A DNA stretch of 64,000 nt from Clostridium_AD sp050717515 (GCF_050717515.1 NZ_JBOITL010000036.1:186001-250000); one strand, 5' to 3'; positions 43,172-54,042 are shown, counted from the first letter of the stretch. Made by a program: numbers and translations. The notes: a model not told the origin generated them from the sequence alone.

Positions 43172-44506
43172 TTACTGAAATAAATTCACTAATTGCTTTG
43201 TCAAATTTTTTCTTTCAAATTCTGCACATTTTTCTGCAGCATTAGTATTAGTATCTTCTTTGTTTTTCCATTTTTCATAATTACTTTTTATAAAATTGTA
43301 AACACCGTCTACATCGCCATGATCATATGAATATCCAATTTCTTTATCTATTATTAAATTTGAAGCTACACCATTTGAAGGCATAATTCCTAAAATTGGT
43401 CTTTGAGATCCTATATAATCAAAAATTTTACCGCTAAACACACCTCTGCTCTCATCTTCGTCTGTTAATATTATTAAATTAATATCCGCACCCTTCATAT
43501 GTGAGATGCACTGAGAATGAGGCATATAATCAATTCTTTCAAAATTTTCATGCATGCTAGATGCTTCAATTAAATTTATGTATTCATCCAATATAAATCC
43601 AATAAATTTTATTTTTATGTTGTTTTTATATTCACTATTTTCATTAAACAATAGTTCTATTGCTTTTAAGAGTGTTTCTGGTGTTTGTCCTTTTGCTACA
43701 ATGCCACTGTAACATATAGTAAACTTATCTTCTTTAACAACTTCCACTTTTTCAAAGTCATTAGCATCAAAACCATTAGTAATTGTAACAAATTTGTCTT
43801 TATACTGAGGGTATCTTTTTTTATAATTTTCACATATAGGTTCTGTAACCATAATTATTTTATCAGCATAGGCTACAACTTCTGCCTCTAGTTTTTCTTC
43901 TTTTTTCTTTCTTTTTTCTGAATGACCCACAGTCATTGGTGAATTTCCTATCCATGGATCTCTAAAGTCAGCTACCCAGGGAAGATTTGTTTTTTTCTTT
44001 GCTTGTAGCGCAATCAAATGTACAGTATATGGATATGAAGATGAAAAAATATATTGAATATCTTCCTTCTTTAAAATATTATAAACATCCTTTACTGCAT
44101 GTTTATACCATCTTATTTTACTATCAGGTACTAAGAAATTAAGTTCAATGAATCTAAAAGTTCTTTCCTTAAGTCCTGGTGAACTTTGCACTGAAACACT
44201 AGTGCTACTACTGTTTTTGCTATCTTCATTTGATATAGCTTTAGGTTTTCTTATAGCGCTTAATTTTTCAATTATATTTCTAACCCATAAGGTCTCTCCA
44301 GAATTTGATCTATATACCACAACACTTTTTGGTACTTCTTCAAGTAAGGTTTCATCATATGCAAAATTATGACCAGCCTTAATAGTTGCAACTATTGGAT
44401 TATATCCAAATTGCGGCATATATTTAACAAATTTTAAAGTTCTTTGTACTCCACTACCGCCCATAGGTGGAAAAAAATACAATATTGACAACACATTTTT
44501 ACTCAC
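43172..44506 (-). CDS. Glycosyltransferase, GT4-like
   Basis: A 444-residue GT-B protein. The N-terminus LYFFPPMGGSGVQRTLKFVK has the glycine-rich loop typical of GT4 acceptor domains. The C-terminal half contains NGFDANDFEK, TICYSGIVAKGQTPE and GVFSGKIFDYIGSQRPILG. It starts after the Wzy-like gene with a 19-base gap. Donor and acceptor unknown. Confidence 0.85.
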   Translation of the reverse strand: MSKNVLSILYFFPPMGGSGVQRTLKFVKYMPQFGYNPIVATIKAGHNFAYDETLLEEVPKSVVVYRSNSGETLWVRNIIEKLSAIRKPKAISNEDSKNSSSTSVSVQSSPGLKERTFRFIELNFLVPDSKIRWYKHAVKDVYNILKKEDIQYIFSSSYPYTVHLIALQAKKKTNLPWVADFRDPWIGNSPMTVGHSEKRKKKEEKLEAEVVAYADKIIMVTEPICENYKKRYPQYKDKFVTITNGFDANDFEKVEVVKEDKFTICYSGIVAKGQTPETLLKAIELLFNENSEYKNNIKIKFIGFILDEYINLIEASSMHENFERIDYMPHSQCISHMKGADINLIILTDEDESRGVFSGKIFDYIGSQRPILGIMPSNGVASNLIIDKEIGYSYDHGDVDGVYNFIKSNYEKWKNKEDTNTNAAEKCAEFERKNLTKQLVNLFQ

Positions 44507-44525
44507 TTTAACACCTCAATTACTT

Positions 44526-46025
44526 TTAGTTATTTGAAATAGTTTGTTCTTTTGTTATTATTAATAAAACAGTCACTAAACTAATTAATACAAATGCTGG
44601 AACCACACTTATAGGATGCTTTGAAGTAATAAATGCCTGGCCTGTAACATTACCATATGCCATAAGTGAGGTCATGCCTATAAATGCTGGAAGTATAATG
44701 CTTTTATTGTATTTTTTCTTTTTAGTAAATCCATATATTAAAGCTTTAAACATGGTACCCCACCAAGAAAAGAAAAATACTAGTGCAAAGGGTACTCCAA
44801 ATTCAGTAGCTACATTTAAAAATATATTATGAGCATCGATATATGCTTTTTTTAGTTCCGGTGCATATGCTTGAAAATAATACTTGAAATTAGCTGGACC
44901 TACTCCAATATAAGTATGATCTTGTACCATTCTAAATGCTGCTGCTCCGATAGGCCTTCTATTACGAGTCTGCTCACCTAATTGATAAAAGAATCCTTTA
45001 TTGTTTGCTACATTTTCTTCAATTTTAGGCACTTCAGAATTTACAATGGCATCCTTTATTTCTGTCATTTCACCTCTTTGGAATACATTAAAAGTAACAC
45101 AGCCTAGTATTAATAGGGTCACTATTAAATATTTTTTATAATTTTTATGATCTATTATAATAATAGCTACAAAGGCTATTATTAACGCCCCCAAGAAACC
45201 TCTAGATCTTTGAGTACATAAATTAACAATCTCAACTAATAACAGTAACTTGTATATAGAATTATACTTGCCTGAAACTTCTTTATTAACAGCATATATT
45301 AATATAAATGGAAGTACCATCAAAGTATATCCAAGCATGAAATTACTACCTAATACTCCATACAGGTGAGTATTTTCCCCACTTAACACTTGACTATATA
45401 ACGCTATAAAAGTGTCTGGTATTCCTGATATTGCAACACCTATACATAAAAACAAAATAATTTTTTTATAAAAATCATATTCCTTTATTTCTAAACATAT
45501 TAATATTAAACTATAAAGAATCATAAATATGACTCCGATAAACGTTAATCTAAATGCTTCAAATTTATAAGCACTTAGCAATGATGAAATTAGTGCAATA
45601 GCACATAAGAAAACATATACTATGGTAACTATTCCATACTTACTTTTTATATTAATCTTTTTAAAATTCAGTTTTTCCTTTCTTATACCAATTAATAAAA
45701 ATATAAAATATACAAAATACATTGTAGCACCAATACTATTTTGATTCAATCTATTTAGTAAGTATAACTGCATAGGCAGTATTGGTATGGAAATATTATA
45801 TATTAGTATGGCAGTTTTTGAATCCTTTAGCATTAAAACTAATGAACTAATTATAAATATTGTTGTAAAAAAACTAGCTGCAAATATAAAATAGTTGGTT
45901 TTTCCTATAAGCATATAAATACCTAATTGACAAACTAAATATGCTACTAAAATTAACATTTTATATTTTAATAAATACTCTAAATATTCTTTTGACCCGT
46001 CTTTAATATCCTTTAGTAAATTCAT
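44526..46025 (-). CDS. Wzy-like polysaccharide polymerase
   Basis: A 499-residue membrane protein with about 12 hydrophobic segments and a large extracytoplasmic loop that ends in VGPANFKYYFQAYAPELKKA and IDAHNIFLNVATEFGVPFA, the Wzy_C signature with its conserved His. It is the second member of this fold in the locus (the other is at 37602-38843), which suggests one polymerises repeat units and the other ligates or serves a second polymer. Confidence 0.82.
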   Translation of the reverse strand: MNLLKDIKDGSKEYLEYLLKYKMLILVAYLVCQLGIYMLIGKTNYFIFAASFFTTIFIISSLVLMLKDSKTAILIYNISIPILPMQLYLLNRLNQNSIGATMYFVYFIFLLIGIRKEKLNFKKINIKSKYGIVTIVYVFLCAIALISSLLSAYKFEAFRLTFIGVIFMILYSLILICLEIKEYDFYKKIILFLCIGVAISGIPDTFIALYSQVLSGENTHLYGVLGSNFMLGYTLMVLPFILIYAVNKEVSGKYNSIYKLLLLVEIVNLCTQRSRGFLGALIIAFVAIIIIDHKNYKKYLIVTLLILGCVTFNVFQRGEMTEIKDAIVNSEVPKIEENVANNKGFFYQLGEQTRNRRPIGAAAFRMVQDHTYIGVGPANFKYYFQAYAPELKKAYIDAHNIFLNVATEFGVPFALVFFFSWWGTMFKALIYGFTKKKKYNKSIILPAFIGMTSLMAYGNVTGQAFITSKHPISVVPAFVLISLVTVLLIITKEQTISNN

Positions 46026-46055
46026 TTATTACCTCCTGGTATATCTATGATGTAC

Positions 46056-46076
46056 TGAACAATTATAAATTGTTCA
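46056..46076. repeat. Short hairpin between two polymer genes
   Basis: TGAACAATT pairs with AATTGTTCA across ATA. It lies 5 bases after the deacetylase-like stop codon. Too AT-rich to be a strong terminator. Confidence 0.4.
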
Positions 46077-46080
46077 TGTT

Positions 46081-47532
46081 TTACTTTATATAAGTTTGCC
46101 CTAAAAACATTTTATAAACGTTAATTCCACTTTGGACAATACAGTTTTGATTTTCTAAATATGAATATAGCCACTTGAAAACTTGTTTTGAATCCTTATT
46201 ATATTGATTTGTTATAGCTGAATTATGCCATAATATAGCGAAAACTCCACTATATTTTTGCACTTGAAAAATAAGCTCTTTAATATATTCCACGGACTCC
46301 TCATAATTTAAATTCATATAATCAAAAAGACTTCCCTCCATTAATATTAATGGAACTTCAATTAAATCTAAAGATGAATTACGAGTTAAGTCATAGGTCC
46401 GATAAGGCAAACAATATCCAACCTTAAATCCTGCCTGTTCTGGAAAACATGCCGTAGAGTCATATTTCAACTTACAGTCATCTTGAATAACCCATGTTCT
46501 CGAGCTATGAAAACTTAAATAATGCTGCCTAACCCCCGAAACATATGTATCCTTTATACTATTTTCTAATATTGCAAGTTGGTTTTTAAAATTTTCTTTA
46601 TTATTAGAAGTATTTAGTCCTGGATGAAACCCTATCTCAGATCCATTGTCCAATATCTCCCTTAAAATTTCTTTTACTCTATGACTTTTCAAATCATAAG
46701 TTTTTCTATCTGCCATAAAGTAAAAGCTGGATTTGAAATTTTTCTCCCTTTCCATATTCATAATATAATCAAAAGTATCAAAGGGATCTTTCTGCACTTT
46801 TAGTATTTTAATATTAATAAAATCACTTATTCTTTTAAATACTTGTCTTGGTTTCCTATCAATTAAAATCATACTAAGTAATAATCTTATTTCTCTTTTA
46901 AAGGATAGGTGCTGTGTAATGATATCAACATCATGAGATAACATTACTGCAAATTCGCTCCCACTCCATAAGTCTTTTCTTTCAAGATTCATATTAAATC
47001 TTTTATTTAAAACATTAATAAAAAGACATATGTTTTCATTAACTACTGGTCGTGATAGTAAATTAAATTTATGTAAAATGCTATTTTCTATATTAAATCT
47101 CCCTTTATCATCGTACTCATTAAAAACAAATTCTTCATAACAAGTTAAAAAATAAAATATGGTCTGGAAAATGTCAATATTAAACATTATTTTTTTTTGC
47201 TTTTCTTTGAAGTAAAAATCACAAGATTTATTAGTAAAGAATACCGGTAAGCCCTCATAAAATTCAACATTACTAAGTAACGAATATTTATGCAAATAAT
47301 TTTTTCCAAAAAGAGAACCCCGCGTAACAATTATATTTGCAAAGTCACATTCTAAATTATTCCCATAATAAATAATTAAATCACATTTGCAATCTGCAGG
47401 ATTAAATTTTGAATATGGTACCATACAATAGTCAACGCAGTAATTACCAAATAGTATCTGAGATGCATACTCTATTTGATTTTTAAATTCCTCATTTTCA
47501 TAAACAACTAAAATTCTCTTCAAATCACTCAC
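46081..47532 (-). CDS. Polysaccharide deacetylase-like protein
   Basis: A 483-residue cytoplasmic protein. Residues 190-470 resemble the NodB-type deacetylase barrel: MLSHDVD carries the paired Asp of motif 1, GFHPGLNT the His of motif 2, and the later LWHNSAITNQYNKDSK the C-terminal His motif. The first 180 residues are a separate domain seen in similar surface-polymer loci. It overlaps the upstream gene by 8 bases. It may remove N-acetyl groups from a precursor sugar. Confidence 0.75.
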   Translation of the reverse strand: MSDLKRILVVYENEEFKNQIEYASQILFGNYCVDYCMVPYSKFNPADCKCDLIIYYGNNLECDFANIIVTRGSLFGKNYLHKYSLLSNVEFYEGLPVFFTNKSCDFYFKEKQKKIMFNIDIFQTIFYFLTCYEEFVFNEYDDKGRFNIENSILHKFNLLSRPVVNENICLFINVLNKRFNMNLERKDLWSGSEFAVMLSHDVDIITQHLSFKREIRLLLSMILIDRKPRQVFKRISDFINIKILKVQKDPFDTFDYIMNMEREKNFKSSFYFMADRKTYDLKSHRVKEILREILDNGSEIGFHPGLNTSNNKENFKNQLAILENSIKDTYVSGVRQHYLSFHSSRTWVIQDDCKLKYDSTACFPEQAGFKVGYCLPYRTYDLTRNSSLDLIEVPLILMEGSLFDYMNLNYEESVEYIKELIFQVQKYSGVFAILWHNSAITNQYNKDSKQVFKWLYSYLENQNCIVQSGINVYKMFLGQTYIK

Positions 47533-49243
47533 CTACAATATTAAAAATTCTTTCACTAACCTTACCGTCTACTTTATAAAAATTTTCATGAAGGTATTGT
47601 TGAATACCTTCATCCTTTTTAATATCAACATCTTTTAATTCTACTAGTGTTTGTGCTAATTCAAATTCATTACTTACACCAACTGAAACACCATCACGAA
47701 CAAAACCTCCATCATCATTATATTTGGGAAGCAGAATGCATGTAGATGGCTTATTTAAAAGAGCTCCTTCCACAACAACCGTAGAATGAACACTTACAAT
47801 AACATCACTCCAATTAATGAGATCATATAAGTCACCATCTTTTAGAATTTCAGCATTATTTATATTATACTCCTTTATTTTCGACGTGTAGAAGTCATAA
47901 TATAAATCAATGGGATGAAGCTTAATTATAAGTTCATAAGGCTCTTTTAAAAGGTTCAGTGCTTTAAATAACATTATTGTTGCAGGCTCTAGTAAATCCA
48001 CAAAATATTGGGTACAATATAAAATTTTTATACTTTCTTTTTTTAATTCTGAATCATTATATTTTCTATTAACTAAAAAATCTGTTCTTACCTGACCCAC
48101 TACTTTTATATTTTTATCATTATAGGCGTTAGAATTTTCTAAAAGAAGTTGCCTATATTTATCCCCCCAAAAAAAAGTAGCTTTAGGAACTATCAGCTGC
48201 CCAAATTTTGATATTATTGCATATGCAGGTGAATTTTTATTAATTACTCCATGTTGCGATGCAAAGCTTTTTATACCTAATCTATTTGCAGCAATAATAA
48301 AACATCTGCCTCTGTCACCTTCATCAATAATCAAACATCTTTCAATTTTATTCTTACTTAGAAACCTTTCTGCAGATAAGGTTTCTATTAAGTAGGACTT
48401 AGATTGATGTTTTAAATCCTTTAAAATACAACAGAGCATAAGTTCTTTTAAGTCATAATCCTCAAACTCATAATTAAAATTTGGTAGCTTGCTCAGTTCA
48501 TCTTTATACTTTGAATTATCTATAAGCTTTTTACCTATAAATCTCTTGTAAGCAATAAACAATTCAAAAGGCACAAACTTCTCATTACAATTAAATGTTT
48601 TATCTATTAGTTCTACACTATTTAATAGTTGAAGATTTAATACATTAAATTTACTTCGACATTTTTTAGTTACAAGCCCTATTTGAGTATCATAGTAGCG
48701 ATTGTTTGCCTTAGCGTCTTTCACTAAATTCAGTGAACCTGTATGAGAGCATATAAGCATATTTGAGCTTTTGCTTTTAATCATTTTAAACTTTAAGTAT
48801 TGCAAAACCCCTGAGAATTGTCTATGAAATAGCTTATACTTATTGTTTAAACCACTATTTTTTTCATCACTATTATCTTTTGTAGCTTCACTAGTTTTTA
48901 AATTAAATACTTTTTCAGCTACCATCCTCATAATTTCATTATCTGTTTGAACTAAAAAATCTTTACCATATTCGCTAGTAACACTTTGAAGAATAGTTAT
49001 ACAGGTTATTAATATTTTTAGTTTTAAAAATATTGTTGGTCTATTGAAATAATATAATGGAATACCATCGTAGGTACATAAATCCTCAATTTGTTTTCCT
49101 TGGATTTTTTGATTTTCTAAAAACTTAAGAAAACAAAATGAGCGTTCATCAATATTTGAACTAACTAAAAATTTATCTATATCAACTTTTCCATTGCTAC
49201 TTACCATTTCCTTACACTGATTTGTATATATTAACGTATTCAA
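47525..49243 (-). CDS. Capsule-type GT-B glycosyltransferase
   Basis: A 572-residue protein. The C-terminal half resembles capsule-polysaccharide and CDP-glycerol-type transferases, with ASQHGVINKNSP, LIIKLHPIDLYYDF and IVSVHSTVVVEGALLNKPS. The N-terminal half is not recognised, with few features. It overlaps the next gene by 8 bases, so the two are translated together. Confidence 0.7.
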   Translation of the reverse strand: MNTLIYTNQCKEMVSSNGKVDIDKFLVSSNIDERSFCFLKFLENQKIQGKQIEDLCTYDGIPLYYFNRPTIFLKLKILITCITILQSVTSEYGKDFLVQTDNEIMRMVAEKVFNLKTSEATKDNSDEKNSGLNNKYKLFHRQFSGVLQYLKFKMIKSKSSNMLICSHTGSLNLVKDAKANNRYYDTQIGLVTKKCRSKFNVLNLQLLNSVELIDKTFNCNEKFVPFELFIAYKRFIGKKLIDNSKYKDELSKLPNFNYEFEDYDLKELMLCCILKDLKHQSKSYLIETLSAERFLSKNKIERCLIIDEGDRGRCFIIAANRLGIKSFASQHGVINKNSPAYAIISKFGQLIVPKATFFWGDKYRQLLLENSNAYNDKNIKVVGQVRTDFLVNRKYNDSELKKESIKILYCTQYFVDLLEPATIMLFKALNLLKEPYELIIKLHPIDLYYDFYTSKIKEYNINNAEILKDGDLYDLINWSDVIVSVHSTVVVEGALLNKPSTCILLPKYNDDGGFVRDGVSVGVSNEFELAQTLVELKDVDIKKDEGIQQYLHENFYKVDGKVSERIFNIVGE

Positions 49244-49278
49244 CTTATATCACTTTCCTTTTACTATATGTCAGTAGG

Positions 49279-50691
49279 TTATTTATTTAAAAGAACACCA
49301 ATTTTCTTCTTAAAGCTAAAAACTGTTATTAAACAAACCATGATAATTATACCATATCTTATAACCCATATGTCTTTAATGAAATAAAAAATCACACTAG
49401 ATATAGTTACAAACAAAATTCCATATATAAAGTGCATAATATTAAAGACTCTTACGTCAGATATTTTTAAAGCTATTATATAATGATACAAAAAAAGCAA
49501 CAAATATGATACAACAGTTGTCCACCCAGCAGCCTTATATCCGAATTTGGGAATAAAAATAAAATTTAGAACTAGGTTAGCTACTGCAGCCATAAACGTT
49601 CCCGTCGCTATATATTTAGTTTTCTTTGTATAAAACTCTAAATTAACCGGTAGGCTATATAAGAAAACAAAGTAGTAACCTATCATTATGATTGGTACGA
49701 GTCCTATTCCCTGTGAATATGCCTTTGTACCTAAAATCATTGCTATTTCTGGAGATATGAAAATTAAAATAAATGTTATAAATGAAAATAAAATTATATA
49801 GTACTTTGTTTTTTCCGAAATTTCGTCATAGTTTTCTTCCTTCATCTTTTCAAAAAACCAAGGTACCCAAGCTTTATTAGATGCAGCCCACGCAATACTT
49901 ACTATTAGTCCCATTTTATATGCAAATCCATAAATACCTGTTTCCGCATCACCTACTATTTTACTTATCATTACGGCATCGGAAGAAGTCAATGCTATTG
50001 ATGAAAGTTGATGAAAAATCATAGGAAGAGAAATAGGTAGTGCATACTTCCAGTATTTTAAAGCTATTAATTTTTTACCTTTCATCATAAATATAACATA
50101 TAGTATTACTCCATAAATTATTGTAACATAGGCTCCACCTTTGATTCTTCCATAATATCTATTATTAGTTAATCCCATTATTAAAACAATTGATAACCCA
50201 ACGTTTATTAACGTACTTGTTATAGAAATAAATAAAAATTTCTTATACTTATATTCAATAGAATATTTTGTGCTAGCAAAGCTAAGTACAAAACCAAAAA
50301 AACTTTGTACAATGAGCATAATCAATAAATCCGGCTTTATTCCTATCATATTTGCGATAGGTTTTTTGAATATAATTCCAATTGCTAGCCATATTAGGAA
50401 GGTTATACTAGCTAGAAAAAGTAACGAAGATAAGAATTCTTCATAGTCCTCTTTAAAATCAAATCTACCTCTAGATACAGCAGATTCCAGTCCTATACCA
50501 ATAAGAATAGTAAATACACCAACATAGGTAGTGTATATAGTAATTACACCATTTTCTGTAGGACTGAGCAATCTATTAAAAATAGGAAGCGTTAAAAACC
50601 CTATACCTTGTAGGAAAAATGTCCCTATAGTATACCATATTCCACTTTTGACTAATTTGCTGCTATACATTTTTTTAACTAAAGCATTCAA
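49279..50691 (-). CDS. Wzx-type polysaccharide flippase
   Basis: A 470-residue protein with about 14 membrane segments, MOP superfamily. The start GIWYTIGTFFLQGIGFLTLPIFNRLL is characteristic of Wzx and related exporters, followed by an AVSRGRFD loop. It would turn the lipid-linked repeat unit to the outside for the Wzy polymerase. The gene begins about 160 bases after legC, across a terminator. Confidence 0.88.
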   Translation of the reverse strand: MNALVKKMYSSKLVKSGIWYTIGTFFLQGIGFLTLPIFNRLLSPTENGVITIYTTYVGVFTILIGIGLESAVSRGRFDFKEDYEEFLSSLLFLASITFLIWLAIGIIFKKPIANMIGIKPDLLIMLIVQSFFGFVLSFASTKYSIEYKYKKFLFISITSTLINVGLSIVLIMGLTNNRYYGRIKGGAYVTIIYGVILYVIFMMKGKKLIALKYWKYALPISLPMIFHQLSSIALTSSDAVMISKIVGDAETGIYGFAYKMGLIVSIAWAASNKAWVPWFFEKMKEENYDEISEKTKYYIILFSFITFILIFISPEIAMILGTKAYSQGIGLVPIIMIGYYFVFLYSLPVNLEFYTKKTKYIATGTFMAAVANLVLNFIFIPKFGYKAAGWTTVVSYLLLFLYHYIIALKISDVRVFNIMHFIYGILFVTISSVIFYFIKDIWVIRYGIIIMVCLITVFSFKKKIGVLLNK

Positions 50692-50785
50692 AATTCTATC
50701 CCCTTACTAATACTTCATATTGCTTATTTTAAAAATAACTAGTGCTATAGTAATCTATTTTTTTTGCACTACAATGATAAATAAT

Positions 50786-50827
50786 ACCGGTCCATATTAA
50801 TATATCTTTAAAATAATATGGACCAGT
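50786..50827 (-). terminator. Terminator after legC
   Basis: ACCGGTCCATATTA pairs with TAATATGGACCAGT with one mismatch (14-base stem), with ATTATTT beyond it on the minus strand. It divides the locus into a sugar-precursor half and an assembly half. Confidence 0.7.
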
Positions 50828-50851
50828 ATCCCTATCTGTTATTTTTAAATT

Positions 50852-51955
50852 TTATTTTGCGTATTTTTTAATAATATTACACACTGCTTCAATATCTTCT
50901 TTTTTAAGACCTACAGAACTTGGAAGATTTATTCCTAGCGCATAAAGCTCACCTGTAACACTTAAATCTCCATGTGTGCAATCAATGTATGGTGGCATAT
51001 CATGTATAGGCATAAAGAAAGGTCTTGCTTCTATTTTTTCTTCATTTAATTTTTGTATAAGCTGGTCCCTTGTTATACCATACTCATCTTCAACTAAGAT
51101 TGAGTATAGCCAAAAACAATTTTCTACATTATCTTTTTCTATTGGTAATGTAATTCCAGGAACCTCACTTAAAAATTTATTGTAATAAACTGCATTTTCT
51201 TTTTTTACCTTTAAATATTCTTCAACATTTTCAAGTTGAGCCACTCCAAAAGCAGCAAGAAGATTTGGCATCCTAAAATTATATCCTACCTCAGGATGGT
51301 AGAAAGCTTTATTATCAGTAACTACTTTTGTTTGTGTGGACAAAAATTTTGCTCTATCTCCATATTCTAAATTGTTAGTTACAAACATTCCACCTGCCCC
51401 TGTAGTTATAAGCTTATTTCCATTAAAACTGTAGCAACCCATATGTCCTATGGTTCCAGCCATTTTGCCTTTATAAGTAGATCCTAATGCTTCTGTTGCA
51501 TCTTCTATAACAAACAGATTATGCTTTTGCGCTATTTCCATAATCCTATCCATATCTGCTGGATGACCATAAATATGTACTGGCATTATAGCCTTTGTTT
51601 TAGGTGTTATTAACGCTTCTATCTTTTCTGCATCCATAACAAAGGTATCTCTACATACATCTACAAATACAGGCTCAGCACCTACATATTTTATAGTGTT
51701 TATTGGAGATATAAATGTTAATGATGGAACTATAACCTCATCTCCTGCACCTATTCCTAGAGTTACTAATGCTAATTGAAGTGCTGCTGTACCATTATTT
51801 GTAACTACTGCACTTTTGCTACCTACATATTCACTAAATTTCTTTTCAAATAAATTTACATAACTTCCTACTGAAGATACCCAATTAGTATCTATACAGT
51901 CTTTAACATATTTCCACTCATTGCCTCTTATTTCTGGTATACATAATGGTATCAC
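50852..51955 (-). CDS. legC: LegC-type sugar-nucleotide aminotransferase
   Basis: A 367-residue PLP-dependent enzyme of the DegT/DnrJ/EryC1 family that adds an amino group to C4 of a 4-keto-6-deoxy sugar nucleotide in legionaminic acid synthesis. The PLP lysine is K181 in SFNGNKLITTGAGG. The start, IPLCIPEIRGNEWKYVKDCID, matches LegC closely. It lies 21 bases after legB. As the only such aminotransferase in the locus it might also serve the second acidic-sugar pathway. Confidence 0.87.
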   Translation of the reverse strand: MIPLCIPEIRGNEWKYVKDCIDTNWVSSVGSYVNLFEKKFSEYVGSKSAVVTNNGTAALQLALVTLGIGAGDEVIVPSLTFISPINTIKYVGAEPVFVDVCRDTFVMDAEKIEALITPKTKAIMPVHIYGHPADMDRIMEIAQKHNLFVIEDATEALGSTYKGKMAGTIGHMGCYSFNGNKLITTGAGGMFVTNNLEYGDRAKFLSTQTKVVTDNKAFYHPEVGYNFRMPNLLAAFGVAQLENVEEYLKVKKENAVYYNKFLSEVPGITLPIEKDNVENCFWLYSILVEDEYGITRDQLIQKLNEEKIEARPFFMPIHDMPPYIDCTHGDLSVTGELYALGINLPSSVGLKKEDIEAVCNIIKKYAK

Positions 51956-51976
51956 ACTAAAAACCTCCTGTTTATT

Positions 51977-52969
51977 TTATACGTTGTATATGTCTGTTTT
52001 GAAATACTGCATATTATTTTTTATCCACTCAACTGTTTCTTCAAGACCCCTATCTATATTATAATTCGGCTTCCAGCCTGTTAATTCTTTTATTTTAGTG
52101 TTATCCGCCCATAATCTATTAACTTCGCTATTTTCCGGTCTTAATCTTTCATCATCACAAAGGATTTTTACGTCCTTTCCTATTATGCTTATTATTTTTT
52201 TAACTGTGTCCCCTATAGTTATCTCATAGTTTGAACCAGCATTTATAACTTCACCAATAGTTTTTTCGCTTTCAGCAACTTTTATGAATGCCTCAGCAGT
52301 ATCTTTTACAAAATTAAAGTCTCTAGTTGGAGTTAAACTTCCAAGTTTAATTTCCGTTTTACCTGCAAGTATCTGCGATATTATTGTTGGAATTACAGCT
52401 CTTGCTGATTGTCTTGGTCCATAAGTATTAAATGGTCTTATAGTAGCTATTGGCATATTAAAGCTTTTATAGTAACTTTCTGCCATCTTGTCTGCTCCTA
52501 TTTTTGATGCCGAATATGGAGATTGACCCTGCATTGGGTGTTTTTCATCAATTGGCACATAAAGAGCTGTACCATAGGTTTCAGACGTGGAGGTATGCAC
52601 AATTTTTTCAACCTCATATTCTCTACAGGCTTCTAAAACATTGGTAGTACCTTCTATATTTGTTCTTACATAGGCCATAGGTGAAAGATAAGAATATGGA
52701 ATTGCAATTAGTGCAGCAAGATGAAGCACCACTTCTTGCCCCTTTATAATTCTTTTCATTCCATCATATTCTCTTATATCTCCAGTAACAACTTTAATGC
52801 TATCTTTAGTCTTTTTATCAAAAGTGTCAATCCATCCCCAGTTATTAAAGGAATTATATTGAGCTAGTGCCGTAACATCTGCTCCAAGTTCTACTAATCT
52901 TTCTGTTAAATGACTTCCTATAAACCCCTCTGCACCTGTAACTAAAACTTTTTTACCTTGCCAATTCAT
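51977..52969 (-). CDS. legB: LegB-type NAD-dependent 4,6-dehydratase
   Basis: A 330-residue short-chain dehydratase/epimerase. NAD-binding GAEGFIGSHL is near the start. The catalytic set is STSETYGT with the Tyr in YSASKIGADK, and IRPFNTYGPRQSARA follows. It makes the 4-keto-6-deoxy-GlcNAc nucleotide that LegC uses. The NWQGKKVLVTGAEGFIGS opening and the NSFNNWGWID stretch are typical of LegB. It follows the PtmE-like gene by 17 bases. Confidence 0.88.
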   Translation of the reverse strand: MNWQGKKVLVTGAEGFIGSHLTERLVELGADVTALAQYNSFNNWGWIDTFDKKTKDSIKVVTGDIREYDGMKRIIKGQEVVLHLAALIAIPYSYLSPMAYVRTNIEGTTNVLEACREYEVEKIVHTSTSETYGTALYVPIDEKHPMQGQSPYSASKIGADKMAESYYKSFNMPIATIRPFNTYGPRQSARAVIPTIISQILAGKTEIKLGSLTPTRDFNFVKDTAEAFIKVAESEKTIGEVINAGSNYEITIGDTVKKIISIIGKDVKILCDDERLRPENSEVNRLWADNTKIKELTGWKPNYNIDRGLEETVEWIKNNMQYFKTDIYNV

Positions 52970-52986
52970 TTCATCTACTCCTCTTT

Positions 52987-54042
52987 TTATAATTCAAAAA
53001 ACTTATGAATATCCCTGTTAGCATTTCTATAGTCTTCTATTTGGCCTATATCCTTCCAATACTCAGTTATCTCATATATACCTGAAGTGTAATCATTATT
53101 CATTGCATCTTCTATTAAATCAGTCATATTATAAACTTCGTCTTCTTTTATATATTTTACAATTTCAGGATTAACAACATATACTCCGCCATTAATATTA
53201 AATTTGTATGTAGGCTTCTCTTCCAAAGACTCTATAATCATATTATCCGTAACTAATACTCCATAGGGAACATTAATTTCATAATTTCTAACTCCCACTG
53301 TTATATTGAAGTCGTTTTTTATATGATGATTTAAAAATTTTTCAAAATCAATTCCCGTTAGTATATCTCCATTTATAACTATAAAAGGCTTCGTGAATTT
53401 TTCTTTTACTAAGGCTATTGACCCTGCAGTACCTAGTTTTTTAGTTTCTCTAATGTATTCTATTTTTACACCAAATTCACTTCCATCTTTAAAGTAATCC
53501 TCTATTATTTCTCCTTTATAATTAAGTGAAACAATAAAGTTTCTAAATCCATATTCTTTAAATTGTTCTATTATAAGTTCCAATATGGGTTTTTCACCAA
53601 CTGTTAACATAGGTTTAGGCACTGTTTCTGTTAAGGGTCTTAGTCTAGTTCCTAGACCTCCAGCTAAAATAAAAACATAATTATCTTTTTTTTCATAAGA
53701 TATTATATCATCTAAAAAGTATAAATCTATAAGTTTTTTATCTTTATCAATAACAGGTACCTGTCTTATTTTATTACTTAGCATATACTCTTTTGCTTTC
53801 TTTTTACTATGTTCTTCTGTTACAAATTTAAAATTTTTAAAATAAGTGTTTTCTATACCATCACTTATGCTAGAGCCTTTAAGCATAGCCCGCCTAATAT
53901 CACCATCTGTAATAGTTCCAACGAGTTTATTATTTTCATTTACAACTAAAGCCCCACCAGTTAAATTTTTATCTATAACCACCATAGCTTCTTTTATTGT
54001 AGAATCCGTTCCTATACAATATTTGTCAATTGAAAATTTCAT
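52987..54042 (-). CDS. PtmE-like CBS-nucleotidyltransferase
   Basis: A 351-residue protein with two CBS domains (about residues 1-115) followed by a sugar-1-phosphate nucleotidyltransferase domain starting at VFILAGGLGTRLRPLTETVPK. In Campylobacter PtmE joins GMP to an aminosugar-1-phosphate to start the GDP-linked legionaminic acid pathway. The place between legB and the acetyltransferase gene supports that role here. It ends 17 bases ahead of legB. Confidence 0.82.
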   Translation of the reverse strand: MKFSIDKYCIGTDSTIKEAMVVIDKNLTGGALVVNENNKLVGTITDGDIRRAMLKGSSISDGIENTYFKNFKFVTEEHSKKKAKEYMLSNKIRQVPVIDKDKKLIDLYFLDDIISYEKKDNYVFILAGGLGTRLRPLTETVPKPMLTVGEKPILELIIEQFKEYGFRNFIVSLNYKGEIIEDYFKDGSEFGVKIEYIRETKKLGTAGSIALVKEKFTKPFIVINGDILTGIDFEKFLNHHIKNDFNITVGVRNYEINVPYGVLVTDNMIIESLEEKPTYKFNINGGVYVVNPEIVKYIKEDEVYNMTDLIEDAMNNDYTSGIYEITEYWKDIGQIEDYRNANRDIHKFFEL